NCBI GenBank assembly: GCA_033032865.1
Contig: JAWHQI010000148.1
Coordinates: 2,685,501-2,749,500 of the forward strand
Origin: Dactylorhiza incarnata
Lineage: Eukaryota > Streptophyta > Magnoliopsida > Asparagales > Orchidaceae
Reading direction: 5' to 3'
Length of the DNA: 64,000 bases
Positions 21,432 through 31,289 of this stretch are shown here, in pieces (positions within the stretch are counted from its first letter, which is position 1; every line of letters begins with the position of its first letter). The translations under genes were made by a program, and so were the position numbers. Under the pieces are notes generated by a model that saw only the letters and a list, made by a program, of their open reading frames with translations, made no database searches and was not told the origin of the DNA.

Positions 21432-22998
21432 TTATTGGTATAGAAAGTATGTTCTTCTTAAGGAGGTGTGGCTCACTTGATGTGCACCCAAGCCTAGTTT
21501 GCCATTTAGTTTTGCATTCACAGTGATTGTGATGTCCATCAGTTTGATGCTTCTCCCATTTAGGGATTGTTCAAATTTCTTAGCTTCAGACAACTTGTTC
21601 TCAATGAGAACAATGTGTTCTCTGGAGGCAGCCAAATCTTTCTTAAGATTGACATTTTCTTCACTTAGTTGGTTCATTTCAGCCAACTTTCCTCTGAGAG
21701 AGATTATCTCTTTCTCAGATTTAATTAAATCTAAATAAAGAGTTTTGAATTCATCTGTCATTTTCTGATTCTGATTCTTCTGAATTACTTCCTGAGGCAT
21801 TGATAACCATCATGCAGAAATTTCTTTTATCTTCATCATCACTAGAACTGGATGATGATGCATGTTCTGACTCACTGCTTGAGTCATAGATAGCCATCAA
21901 GCACGGGTCCTTCTCATTTGCATTTTCTTCTTCTTCTTCAGAAGAGCTTGATGAAGATTTTGATTCTGTTTCACTCCAAGATTCAGCTACAAAGCTTCTT
22001 CCCTTATGCTTCTGTTTGTGGGAGGAAGGCTTGCTGGAGTGCCTTTTCTGTTCTTTCTCTTTTCTCTTTTCTTTCTTTTGATTCTCTGGACACTCAGGTA
22101 GAATGTGTCCAGGTTTCCTGCAACCAAAACAGATAATTTCTATAGAATTTGATTTATCATACCTTGGTTTTTCTCTTGATCTGGAATCCTTCTTTCTGAA
22201 GTCTTTTCTAGCCATCTTGTAGAATCTCTTGGCTAGAAGACTCATAAACTCCACTTCTCCTGGAGCTTTATCTTCCTCTTCAGTTGCTTGGAAAGCAATG
22301 CTTCTTTCCTTCTTGGATGCTGGTGAGGAAGTAGATTGTTCAACTTCTCTGGACTTGATAAGCTGCTCATAGGATTTAAGCTTGCTTAACAATGTCGCAG
22401 TAGAGATCTCATTGAGCCTTCTGGCTTCCTTGATTGGCCAGATCCTAGAGTCCCATGTGCTAGGGAAGCACATTAGGATCTTATCATTTACTTCAGTGAT
22501 TGAGATCACTTTGTCCAAAGTTTTCAGCTCATTAATTATGAGACTGATTCTATTGTACATATGTACTACACTTTCAGTTTCTCCCTTTTTGAAATTCTTA
22601 TATTGAGAGATAAGGTGAGATCTTCTATCTTTTCTTTCATCTGTAGATCCTTTAACCATGTTGTTGAGGGAGGTCCAGATTTCCCTGGCTGAGGTGCATT
22701 CCACAACCTTTTGAAAGATGTCATCTGACATTGTCTGTGCCAATATATTTATTGCTTTGGCATCAGCACTTCTCTGCTTCTTTTGAGCTTCTGTCCACTC
22801 AGGAGGTGGAACATCATTATTTGTTGTTGCTTCAGCACATGTTGTTGTTGTAGGAGTAGGAGGTCCTGTCAAAATAACATTGAAGATATCCTCATCAATA
22901 GAATTCATATATAACCTGATCCTTGCCTTCCATAATGCATACTTATTTAGATTGCACATAAGAGGTCTTGTGCTTGAGTATTCTTTGTTCTGTGCCAT
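21432..22998 (-). pseudogene. gag: B1 gag (frameshifted near the C-terminus)
   Basis: Starts ATG at 22998, about 100 bp after the 5' LTR, and is open to 21751. Residues about 10-230 form a UBN2-type gag domain (YALWKARIRLYM, NDKILMCFPSTWD). A CCHC nucleocapsid knuckle, CFGCRKPGHILPEC, lies near residues 285-299 (about 22145-22100), followed by Ser/Glu-rich acidic text. The frame ends at 21751, while a second frame (21800-21432) continues with a coiled coil of the type seen after the knuckle in SIRE-like gag, so a frameshift is likely near 21790. Family role: capsid particle and RNA packaging. Confidence 0.85.
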
Positions 22999-23084
22999 GT
23001 ATTTTTAGCAAAAGAAACTTTAGAAGAAAATTTAAGATCTAATTGATCTTTGGATTCAGGTGTTAGCCTGTAAAGAATCAACCA

Positions 23085-23098
23085 ACCTATGATACCAA
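23085..23098 (-). promoter_or_regulatory. B1 primer binding site (initiator Met tRNA)
   Basis: Minus strand reads TTGGTATCATAGG directly after the 5' LTR end CTTTCA; it matches the iMet PBS with a few mismatches. Confidence 0.8.
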
Positions 23099-23099
23099 T

Positions 23100-24731
23100 T
23101 GAAAGTGAGGTTAGATCTTAAAGTTACTCTAGAGGGGGGGTGAATAGAGTATTAAAAGTTTTTCACTTATTTTTATAGCGGAATTAAAATAGTGATATAT
23201 ATGTGTTCTGAGTGAATTATAAAAACAAAATACAAATCAATCACATAGCACAGCACAGAAAAACAAACACAATCACAGAGGACACAAGGATCTATAGTAG
23301 TTCCCCAATAAACCTGGGTACATCTACTCTTCTACCACCCTTGGTAGGAATCCACTAGGTTTTTGATCAGGTGCCCTATCACCAATGGGGTTTTGATCAG
23401 GTGCCCAATACACCACTAAGCTTTTAATCAGGTGCTCAAACCAAACTACAGGTTTTTGTATAGGTTTCCTGCCACCAAGGGGTTAACTTTTGAAGAGAGT
23501 TAGAACCCTGAACAAGATGGGATAAAGAGGGTTATGAAGTTCTTCTCTGTCAATAATTTGAGAGAAGACTAGTGGATTTGATGTTGTAAAGCTCCCCCTG
23601 TCTGATAGAAAATAGTTGATAGTTGAGGATGGAGCTTTCTCTTGAATGTAGATCTTCCAGATAGTTGATGAATCTGAGAGACAAAGGTTTCTCAGATTAT
23701 TGTTGCTCTTGAAGATTTTAAACTTTGCAGCAGAAATCTGAGATAAGATTTGTGTTGTTGTTCTCAGAGATTGAAAGGTGCTGCTTGAGGAAGATGAAGA
23801 TCTGAAAACGATTTCTTTCTTCTTTCTGTATATTTTCTCTCGACAGTATTCTTCTTCTTTTTCCTGTCTTGCTGCTCTGTAATAATGTAAATCTTCTTCT
23901 TCCTCATTCCTTTGAAATATTCTGACTGATTGGAAATCAAATCATTTAATTAAGGAATATATTATTCTGAAAAGATTTTCTTGGAACTGTATCCTTTAAT
24001 TCTTTTCCTTTTCCATGAAAGTGTCCTTTTCAAAATGTGTCAACGGCCACTTTCTTGAAATAAGAGAATAATAAAAGGAAAGATATAATCCTTGACTTGT
24101 CTAGTAGGAATAGATCTGTTGCTGATAGTAGATCTGAGTTCAGAGAATAGAATAAAAATAATCTGTCTGAAATAATGAACTGATGAGAAATTTCATCGAT
24201 CTGAATAAATTCGTCGAACACAATCTGGAGTTCGTCGATCTCAAGATGGAGGTCATCAAATTGAGAGATAAAATCTGTTAAGCTAGCTGGAATATTGAAT
24301 TCGTCGAGTTGAGAAGAACTTTCGTCGATCTGAACATCTTGATACTTATTCTTTGAACGCAGAGCTGAGTTCGTCGATCTCAAGTTGGAGTTCGTCTAAC
24401 TGAAGAAATAAAATGCTGGACTGGCTGGAGAACTGAGTGCATCGAGCTGGAGTGCAAGTTCATCGAACGCGGAGACAAGTTCGTCGAACGCAGAATCGAG
24501 TTCATCGAACGCAGAACCTTGGCATGTTCGTCGAACTGGAGCATGTCATTCGTCGAACGCAAGATGGAGTTCATCGAACGTAGTATGGAGTTCGTCGAAC
24601 GTAGAAACTGATCTTTTCCTAAGTTCTAACAGCCTAAACCCTTTGACCCTTAGACTATACATTGGGGTCAACTTAGTCCTAGTCAACAGATAGTGATCCT
24701 AGCCCAAATCAGTGATAGGGTTGTTCTAACA
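23100..24731 (-). repeat. B1 5' LTR
   Basis: 1.63 kb copy of 14976-16588. Its word cluster is at about 24190-24600. TSD-bearing junction with A0's LTR follows at 24732. Confidence 0.9.
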
Positions 24732-25123
24732 CGCCTCGTGTTGGAGACTAAATCTAGGGGGTGCTCAAGGACTTTCAGGGGAAGGAATGGCTAGAGCGAC
24801 TTGAGGCCGTATCTGGGTAAAGATCGGCTAAAGCCAACCGGTTCTTAGTGAGAAGAGTCGGTATAGAAAATAAAAAGAGTATTTCATATTCACCTTGATT
24901 TCTAGCGTCATAGAAATCAAATTTTGTAATCAAATTTTATAAATGATAATCATGTCTTTTCATGTTTAATAAAAATGATTTCATTTCTTATTTCTAGCTC
25001 TTTACCTTTGTTTTAATTTACTTATTAGAAAATCACAAAAGTTTTTCTTAAAATTCTAAAGTTTTCTAAAACCCTTATTCACCGCCACCCCCCCCCCCTC
25101 TAAGGGCGCCTCAAGATCCAACA
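24732..25123 (+). repeat. A0 3' LTR, fragment 3
   Basis: cgcctcgtgttgg at its start aligns with A1's LTR; then the ctagggggtgctc stretch, the poly-C tract at about 25087-25098 and the ending agatccaaca at 25123. The first five bases are B1's right TSD. Confidence 0.8.
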
Positions 25124-25287
25124 TCCCAGAAAGCTCTCGAAGCAATTGTTGAATAGAAATCGACGGTACGTCGATTTGTATTCAACGCATCTTTGAATAA
25201 ATAGTTCTGTTTTTCTTAATTTTTTTGTTGTTTTTCCCAGCAATACCTTTCTATGATAAATATGTTTGAGTACATAGTAAGGGTGTC
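25124..25287 (-). other. B2 non-coding stretch after pol
   Basis: Follows the RNase H stop on the minus strand and ends at A0's LTR boundary. Contains the small inverted repeat atcgacg-gta-cgtcgat near 25158. No LTR or PPT visible. Confidence 0.5.
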
Positions 25288-25642
25288 TTAGAGAGCTCCA
25301 TCAAGCATTCCCAATGCATTGATGAAGAACTTGTTCTTACTTTCATCAAGTGGCTTAGTGAAGATGTCAGCCCTTTGAATATCAGTGGAAATGTATTGAA
25401 GATTGATCTTACCGTTCTTAATATTGTCCCTGAGAAAGTGGTGCCTTATCTCTATGTGTTTAGTGCTGCTGTGGAGAACTTGATTGGAAGCTATGGAGAT
25501 AGCACTAGAACTATCACAGATTATTGTAGAATTGTTAAGAGACAAGTTGTAGTCTAATAACTAATTTTGCATCCACAATATTTATGAGCATCAGCTTCCT
25601 GCAGCTATATACTCAACTTCAGTTATAGAAGTGGAGACTGAG
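25288..25642 (-). pseudogene. pol: B2 RNase H, C-terminal part
   Basis: Minus-strand reading from 25642 has the TEVEYIAAGS region with stops, then an open 85-codon piece (25545-25288) with SSAISIASNQVLHSSTKHIE, HHFLRDN and the FTKPLDESK ending typical of copia RNase H. It joins in function to 41620-41416 on the far side of C. Confidence 0.88.
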
Positions 25643-25875
25643 TGTAAGACCTCAAATCAGAAAAAAGTTGGATTTCTGGAATCCAGCGCTATCGCCGGCG
25701 ATAGCGGCTATCGCCCGGCGATAGCATTCTGTTGAGAAGGGTTCTGTAGAGAGGCTGTCGGGCGGCGGTAAGTGCTAACGCTGGCGACACCGTGACATGT
25801 GTCATGCACTGTTTGCATCGGTGGCGTTGACTGGTCGGAGTCAGTTCTTTATCGCTGTCGCTAGGCGATAGCGGC
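25643..25875 (+). repeat. C solo LTR, left part
   Basis: Contains the perfect 20-bp palindrome CGCTATCGCCGGCGATAGCG at 25687-25706 and more gcgatagc/gctatcgcc words. It stops at 25875; 25871-25875 (gcggc) is D's TSD, inside such a word. Confidence 0.88.
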
Positions 25876-26993
25876 TGTACAACCCCGATATTCGCCGGAT
25901 AAAGAAATCAAGCGAGACGGGAGTGTCGAGATCCAGACCTCGCTGAGATTAACCTCCAGCCGACGGGACCTCAGCAGACCACCAAAATGGGCTAGCGCGG
26001 TCCTCGCAAGGCAACCCTCCAAAGGGGATGCCGCTGGCGGTATTCGCGAGAGGGCTCGCGAGAGCTCCTTCAGCGGGGTTCTCGCAACGCTACCCCCTAG
26101 AGGAGGGGTCGCGGACAGGATCCGCGAGAAGGCAGGCGAGAGCTCCGATCGTAATGTTCTCGCAATCCCTTATCCATAAATCAGTAGGGTCAATTTATCA
26201 TTTTACCCTCGGTGGTCTGCCCTTAGCCTCCTCAAGAAGCGGAGCTTGGTTGTTAGCAGACCCACCTGGGGTACAGTTAGCCATTTTGGGGTGCGGATAG
26301 CCATTTTGGGGCTTGGCCGGGTCGCAATTGGCGAGCCCAACCAGTTGAGGAAGGAGTTCGCTAGGCGAGCCCGCCTAGAGGGAGAGCGGATAGTCATCCT
26401 GGGACTCGCCGAGGTAGTGCAGGCGAGCGAGCCATGTAATGTGCCGATAATACCTCTGGGGTTCGCCGACCCAGAGGTTCGCGAGCTCCACTCGCGAGGG
26501 AGGTCGCGAAGCGGGCTGGCTCGCCCCGTAAGAGTCCAGGAAGGGATTTTTACCAAGAGGCCCCCGGTGGTCTGCGTTTAGCCTCTCCGAACAGCGGAGT
26601 TTGGCTGTTAGCAGACCAATCCGGTGTGCGGATAGTGAGAATGGACAGCGGGATTTGGTTATTGACAGACAACAAAACTAAAATCTATAAATAGACCTCA
26701 AAGGGCACATTGGAAGAGGACCGGTTCATTATCTTTGAGCTCTTCTCTCCCTAGGTCGCTTTGGTTTGGGCTCTCCAGCTCTCCAAGGTGCCCGAGTCTT
26801 AGCTTTGGCTTGGGAGGGGAAGCGCTCAACGATCTTCCGGGTTAGTGGAGGGACATCCTCGCTGAGACTAGGGTCTTTGTTCTTTGCTCGAGTCGTCAAC
26901 CTTACCTCTCCCGAGGGACCGGTAAGGGCTAGCTGCCCCTCATCTCAGTGAGGGCCCCGAGCTCCACACGAGACCGAGAAATCGGTTTCAACA
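25876..26993 (+). repeat. D 5' LTR
   Basis: 1118 bp, GC-rich. Rich in tcgcgag, ggcgag and gcgagct words. Two tggtctgc...ttagcctc modules (about 26212 and 26567). Many short ORFs on both strands are shadows. Confidence 0.93.
26686..26694 (+). promoter_or_regulatory. D LTR TATA box
   Basis: tataaatag, with the same box at 39182-39190 in the 3' LTR. Transcription would start about 30 bp later, leaving about 330 bp of leader before gag. Confidence 0.8.
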
Positions 26994-27013
26994 TTTTGGT
27001 GCGGTGAGCGTGG
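26994..27013 (+). promoter_or_regulatory. D probable primer binding site
   Basis: ttttggtgcggtgagcgtgg directly follows the LTR end. The position is right and the TGG start is typical; I cannot name the tRNA with confidence. Confidence 0.5.
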
Positions 27014-27049
27014 AGCGCGGCTGTTTCAAGAAAGTCCCAGAGAAGAGTT

Positions 27050-30000
27050 ATGGCTGGGGATGAAGAGCAGGGCGAGGAGTTCGGCGAGACCCCTCAGGAA
27101 GCAATGGCTAGCATGTTCGCGGATTTCAGGAAGGAGGTGCTCGACACCTTGGGGTTCACGGTCACGGCTCTGCGAAGTGAGTTTACGACCCCGGCACCTC
27201 AGGCGACCACTCCCCCAACAGCAGTCGGCGAGAGGGCAGCAGGAGGAAGGGCTGGAAAAGAAGTTTCCGCTGAACCAGGACATGACAGGGAAGGGCGAGT
27301 GCTGTTCGCCAGTCCGGCGAGCCCGGTGTTAGCGAGCTCCGCGCCAGCGAGTTCGGTGCCGACGAGCTCCGCCCCAGCGAGCGCGGCGCAGGCGAGCGCG
27401 CGCCAGGAAGATGCGACGACAGTCAGGGTGGTTCAGGCGAGCGTCGCCCTCGCGAGTGCGATCCCAAGCCTGGCGAGCGAGCTCGGTCCGCGAGTCGAGC
27501 GAGAGAAGATGGTAGGAGGGGGAAGCCCCTTCTGCGAATTAGTGTTGTCTGCACCCGTTCCAGCAGGATTCGGAGAATGGGATAGAGTGTACTACAATGG
27601 CAGAGATGACCCAGTTCAGCATCTGCAGTCTTTCGAGGACTCAGTCTCCATCAGGCCGATGTCCGATGCCTTCAAGTGTCGGCTCTTCGCCATCACTCTC
27701 AAGGAGAAGGCCAGGGACTGGTTTCATTCACTTCCGGCAGGCTCCATCTACGCGTTCGAGGACTTGCGCCGAAGTTTTTTGTTGAGATTTTCAACTTCAA
27801 AAAGGAGGAAGAAGGACGCTGATTCCCTCTTCGCGGTGAAGCAGGAGTCCAGGGAGACGTTGGCTCAGTATGCGGATCGGTTCCAGGAGGAAGTGCAGCT
27901 CACTCAGGAGGTGCCCGGGTTTGCACTTCAACTCGCCTTCACGGTCGGGTTGAAGGAAAGTTTCTTCAAGATGGCATTGAAAAGGAAGGCCCCCGTCTCC
28001 TATGAGGAGCTGATGGAGAGGGTGGCGGAGGAAGTAGCAAGCGAAGAAGCCAACCCAGAGCTCACCAAGAGGCTGGCAAAGCTCAGTGAGCTGGAGATGA
28101 GGCAGCAAGAGGTCAGAAAAAGAGAAGAGCCCCGGGCCCCGGAGGGGGGATGGAGGCCGCAGGGTGGAGGAGTGCAGGGGAAAGGAAGGGGTTATGGCCC
28201 GGGAAGGGGTAACCGTTTCGAAGGACAATGGAGACCCCCCCAGTTGGGGTGGAGGCAGGGCCCGATGCAGTTGCCTCCCCCACCTCAACAGGCCATGGAA
28301 ATTGGCCGGGGAAGAGGAAGGGGAAGAGGAGGAGAAGCGGAGACAGCGGCCGCTAGGAGAAGAAGGAACAGGATAGCAGAGACCGGGGCAAGGGAAGCGG
28401 CGGTGCCCTATTGCATCTTCCACGATGTGGAAGGCCACTCCACGGACACCTGTCCGGAGTTCCTGGAGGTGAAGAGGGGCAGAGCGCCCGTGCCACCACA
28501 GCAGCAACCGTTAAGGATCGTGGAGGTGGAACCTCGGGAGGAGGAGGAGGAAAGATGTGAGGATAGAGCAGATCTGGGGAATAGAGGAGGGATCAGAGTG
28601 ATCCATGGGGGGGTAGGGGTGGAGGCAACCCGCAAGGCTAGTCTCCATACCATCTACCGCCGGAGCGTAGCGTCAACATCCACCGCTCCGCCCCCGGCCG
28701 AAAAAATTATTTTCACCCAGAAGGACATGCCGAGCTACGAAGACCCATTCTGCGACGCGCTGGTCATCCAGACGGCGATCGAGAACTTCACCGTCTCCCG
28801 AATCCTAGTGGACAATGGGAGTTCGTTCAATGTCATCTTCAAGAAGGCATTCGACAAGATGGAGGTGGAACCCAGAAGGGTATTGGCCTCGGATGGCCCT
28901 CTGTTCGGATTTTTGGGGGAGAGGAAGGAAGTAGAAGGAGGGGTAGGGCTCCATGTGACCTTGGGTGGGCAGTCTCGGAACTGTCGCTTCGTCATAGTGG
29001 ACGCCCCGAGCAGTTACAGCGCCATCTTCGGACGGCCACTCATCAGCGCGTTCCGTTGCGTTCCCTCCACTTTTCATCAGTTCCTCAAGTTCAACGACGG
29101 AGGGGTCCAGGTGCGGATCAGGGGGGATCCCAAGGTGGCAAGACAGTGCTACGTGATGGCTGTCAACACCATCTCCTGGATGGGAGAAGCCGATGAGTGG
29201 GATAAGGTGACGGAGGAGGTGGCCGAAGCCGGAGGTCTGGAGGTGGCTGAAGAGAAGAAGGGAGGTGAAGTTCATGCCCAGGAAGGGGTGGCTGAGATAC
29301 CCCGGGCGGAGAGAAAAGAAGAAGAAAAGAAGACCCAGGAGGAAAGGGCGGAAGAGCTGATGGTGTTAGGGGAGGGAGTCGAGGAAGAGATCCCAGCCCC
29401 CGCTTGTGCCGAAGAAGAAAGGGCTTGGGGGGAACAGTCCCGGTTGGAGGCCGTGGACGAGGTCGTGGAGCTCGAGGTCATCACCCGGCTGGGGGTGGTG
29501 GAAAAAGTCCGGGTCAGCGGAGGACTCAGCCCAGGAGATCAAGCGGAGATTCTGGCTTGCGTGCAGCAGAACGTGGACGTCTTCGCTTGGAGCGCCGCAG
29601 AAATGCCCGGGATCGACGCGGATGTGGCGTGCCATCGCCTCAACCTCGACCCCGGTGCCCGACCTATCCGTCAGAAGAGGAGGGCCGTCGCGGACAAGCT
29701 AGAGGGACCCATCCGCGAAGAGGTGGGCAAACTTCTGCAAGCCGGGTTTGTATCGGAGATCCAGTATCCAGGCTGGGTCTCCAACGTCGTTATGGTGAAG
29801 AAGGGAGGAGGTAAGTGGCGTATGTGTATCGATTTTTCACTTCTTAATAAAGCATGCCCGAAAGATTGCTACCCCCTGCCCAGAATCGACGCGCTGGTTG
29901 ACTCAGCCGTCGGTTTTTCTGTAATGTCCTTCTTAGATGCTTTTTCAGGTTACCATCAAATCTGCATGCATCCCCCGGACATCAAGGACGTTTCCTTCAT

Positions 30001-30421
30001 CACGGGGGATGGATGTTATTGCTATAAGATGATGCCCTTCGGGCTCAAGAACGCAGGGGCAACGTACCAAAGGATGATGGATAGGGTCTTCCGCGAACAG
30101 AAAGGAAGAAATTTAGAGGTCTATGTCGACGACCTCATGGTTAATAGCCGAGACCTCGGGACCCACCTCCGAGACCTCGAAGAGACATTTAGGACCCTGC
30201 GGCGGTACAAGATGAAGCTCAATCCCTTGAAGTGTGTCTTCGGGGCAAGCCGAGGGAAGTTCCTGGGCCATCTGCTCACCCCCACGGGAGTGGAGCCCAA
30301 CCCGGACAAAGTTAAAGTGGTAATGGAATTGGAGTCGCCGAGAAGTCCGAAAGAGGTCCAGAGCCTCACAGGGAAATTGGCTGGGCTCAGCAGATTCCTC
30401 TCCAAGGCGGGAGAAAAATGA
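27050..30421 (+). CDS. gag-pol: D gag-protease-RT polyprotein, ending at a nonsense codon
   Basis: 1123 codons from the first ATG after the leader. Low-complexity N-terminal region (repeated Ala/Ser text, about 85-140), retrotransposon gag domain about 175-300, Arg/Gly-rich basic segment about 360-440, and a CX2H...GHX4C knuckle (CIFHDVEGHSTDTC, about 459). Aspartic protease with VDNGSS near residue 587. RT from about 865: KWRMCIDF, PLPRID, SFLDAFSGYHQI, FGLKNAGATYQR and the catalytic YVDD near 1024. It ends at TGA (30419-30421) within the thumb/connection, but homology continues in the same frame, so this is a single nonsense codon rather than a natural end. The Tat lineage assignment rests on DNGSS, CPKDCYPLPRID-type RT and the downstream second RNase H. 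Confidence 0.9.
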   Translation: MAGDEEQGEEFGETPQEAMASMFADFRKEVLDTLGFTVTALRSEFTTPAPQATTPPTAVGERAAGGRAGKEVSAEPGHDREGRVLFASPASPVLASSAPASSVPTSSAPASAAQASARQEDATTVRVVQASVALASAIPSLASELGPRVEREKMVGGGSPFCELVLSAPVPAGFGEWDRVYYNGRDDPVQHLQSFEDSVSIRPMSDAFKCRLFAITLKEKARDWFHSLPAGSIYAFEDLRRSFLLRFSTSKRRKKDADSLFAVKQESRETLAQYADRFQEEVQLTQEVPGFALQLAFTVGLKESFFKMALKRKAPVSYEELMERVAEEVASEEANPELTKRLAKLSELEMRQQEVRKREEPRAPEGGWRPQGGGVQGKGRGYGPGRGNRFEGQWRPPQLGWRQGPMQLPPPPQQAMEIGRGRGRGRGGEAETAAARRRRNRIAETGAREAAVPYCIFHDVEGHSTDTCPEFLEVKRGRAPVPPQQQPLRIVEVEPREEEEERCEDRADLGNRGGIRVIHGGVGVEATRKASLHTIYRRSVASTSTAPPPAEKIIFTQKDMPSYEDPFCDALVIQTAIENFTVSRILVDNGSSFNVIFKKAFDKMEVEPRRVLASDGPLFGFLGERKEVEGGVGLHVTLGGQSRNCRFVIVDAPSSYSAIFGRPLISAFRCVPSTFHQFLKFNDGGVQVRIRGDPKVARQCYVMAVNTISWMGEADEWDKVTEEVAEAGGLEVAEEKKGGEVHAQEGVAEIPRAERKEEEKKTQEERAEELMVLGEGVEEEIPAPACAEEERAWGEQSRLEAVDEVVELEVITRLGVVEKVRVSGGLSPGDQAEILACVQQNVDVFAWSAAEMPGIDADVACHRLNLDPGARPIRQKRRAVADKLEGPIREEVGKLLQAGFVSEIQYPGWVSNVVMVKKGGGKWRMCIDFSLLNKACPKDCYPLPRIDALVDSAVGFSVMSFLDAFSGYHQICMHPPDIKDVSFITGDGCYCYKMMPFGLKNAGATYQRMMDRVFREQKGRNLEVYVDDLMVNSRDLGTHLRDLEETFRTLRRYKMKLNPLKCVFGASRGKFLGHLLTPTGVEPNPDKVKVVMELESPRSPKEVQSLTGKLAGLSRFLSKAGEK

Positions 30422-31289
30422 GCACCTTTTTTCAAAGTACTGCGGGGAAACAAGAAGTTCGAATGGACCCCGGAGTGCGAGAAGGCCTTCCAAGCCCTGA
30501 AAGAACAACTCACTCAAACCCCCCTGCTCCAGGGACCGAGACCAGAAGAGGACCTATCTCTATACCTAGGGGTAGGACCCGAGGCAGTAAGTTCCGTGCT
30601 AGTCCGGGAGGAGGGGAAGAAACAGTTCCCAATCTACTATGTTAGCCGAGTACTGAAGAAGGCGGAACTCCGATACCCAATCCTAGAAAAGTTAGCCTTC
30701 GCATTGGTGGTGTCGGCCCGGAGGCTCCGGCCTTACTTTCAAGCCCATTCAATCAAAGTAGTGACCGACCATCCGCTCCGCAAAATCATGGAAGGGGTGG
30801 AACACTCAGGAAGGTTGGCAAAGTGGTCCGTGGAGTTAAGCGAGTTCAATATCACCTTCGTACCCAGGACATCCATCAGGGCTCAAGCAGTGGCAGACTT
30901 CATGGCCGACTACGCGGCCGAAGTGGGGGAGCACGAGCCACCTCCCCCAGAAGCATGGAAGATGTTGGTGGACGGAGCGTCGGGAAAACACTCCTTCGGG
31001 GGGGGGGGGGGGGGGAATAGTCCTGGTAAGTCCTCAGGGGACTCGGATTGTGCAAGCCTTAAACATCCGTTTCCCGATCACCAACAACCAGGCGGAGTAC
31101 GAAGTAGTGATAGCGGGCCTTCGGCTGGCCCGGGAACTGGGTGTGCAGGACGTGGAGGTCTCCACAGACTCCATGGTGGTGGCATGCCAGATCAAAGGAG
31201 AGTTTGAAGCAAAGGATCCAACCCTCCTACTATACCTGTAGAAGGTTAAGGGAGTCATCGGGCAGTTCCTCACCTTCTCAATCAAACAT
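30422..31289 (+). pseudogene. pol: D RNase H and second (archaeal-type) RNase H
   Basis: In frame with the preceding ORF: APFFKVLRG, FEWTPECEKAF, a YYVSRVL motif, YPILEKLAFALV and VVTDHPLRKIM are a Ty3/gypsy RNase H. A second RNase H begins at about 30955 (WKMLVDGASG), a hallmark of Tat elements. An 18-G run at 30998-31015 shifts the frame; after it, NNQAEYEVVIAGL and VSTDSMVVACQIKG continue in another frame, with a TAG (about 31240) where CAG (Gln) is expected. Confidence 0.88.

Larger units (their letters stand above)
14976..24731 (-). mobile_element. B1: full-length degenerate Ty1/copia element (SIRE-like), minus strand
   Basis: LTRs at 14976-16588 and 23100-24731; read on the minus strand they run TGTTGGAACA...TTTCA. 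A tRNA-iMet PBS adjoins the right LTR, so the right one is the 5' LTR. Gag, protease, integrase, RT and RNase H follow in copia order. The TSD is CTCCT on the left and CGCCT on the right, one substitution; A1's LTR shows cgcct as ancestral. Many stops and frameshifts make it non-functional. Confidence 0.9.
4714..25123 (+). mobile_element. A0: non-autonomous Ty1/copia-like element, 3' part, split by A1 and B1
   Basis: Its visible internal region (4714-6763) resembles the 3' internal region of A1 (about 10.7-13.7 kb). A PPT at 6764-6779 and an LTR follow. The LTR is recovered in three pieces (6780-7370, 14800-14975, 24732-25123) whose order matches A1's LTR, including the late poly-C tract and the ending gatccaaca. 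The 5' half lies off the window or was displaced by T1. It carries no recognisable coding sequence here. Confidence 0.75.

Noticed and set aside
15874..24383. ORFs of 117-128 codons in both B1 LTRs on the minus strand
   Set aside because: Conservation between them is explained by LTR duplication; differences are mostly amino-acid changing and the text follows the repeated gtcgaac words.
26028..26581. Short ORFs on both strands in D's LTRs
   Set aside because: They recur in both LTRs only because the LTRs are copies; they overlap promoter sequence and have no domain.
27797..28507. 236-codon minus-strand ORF, and similar ones at 28805-29275 and 30113-30517
   Set aside because: Shadow frames of the GC-rich D gag-pol; no splice-aware structure, no TATA, no recognisable domain.
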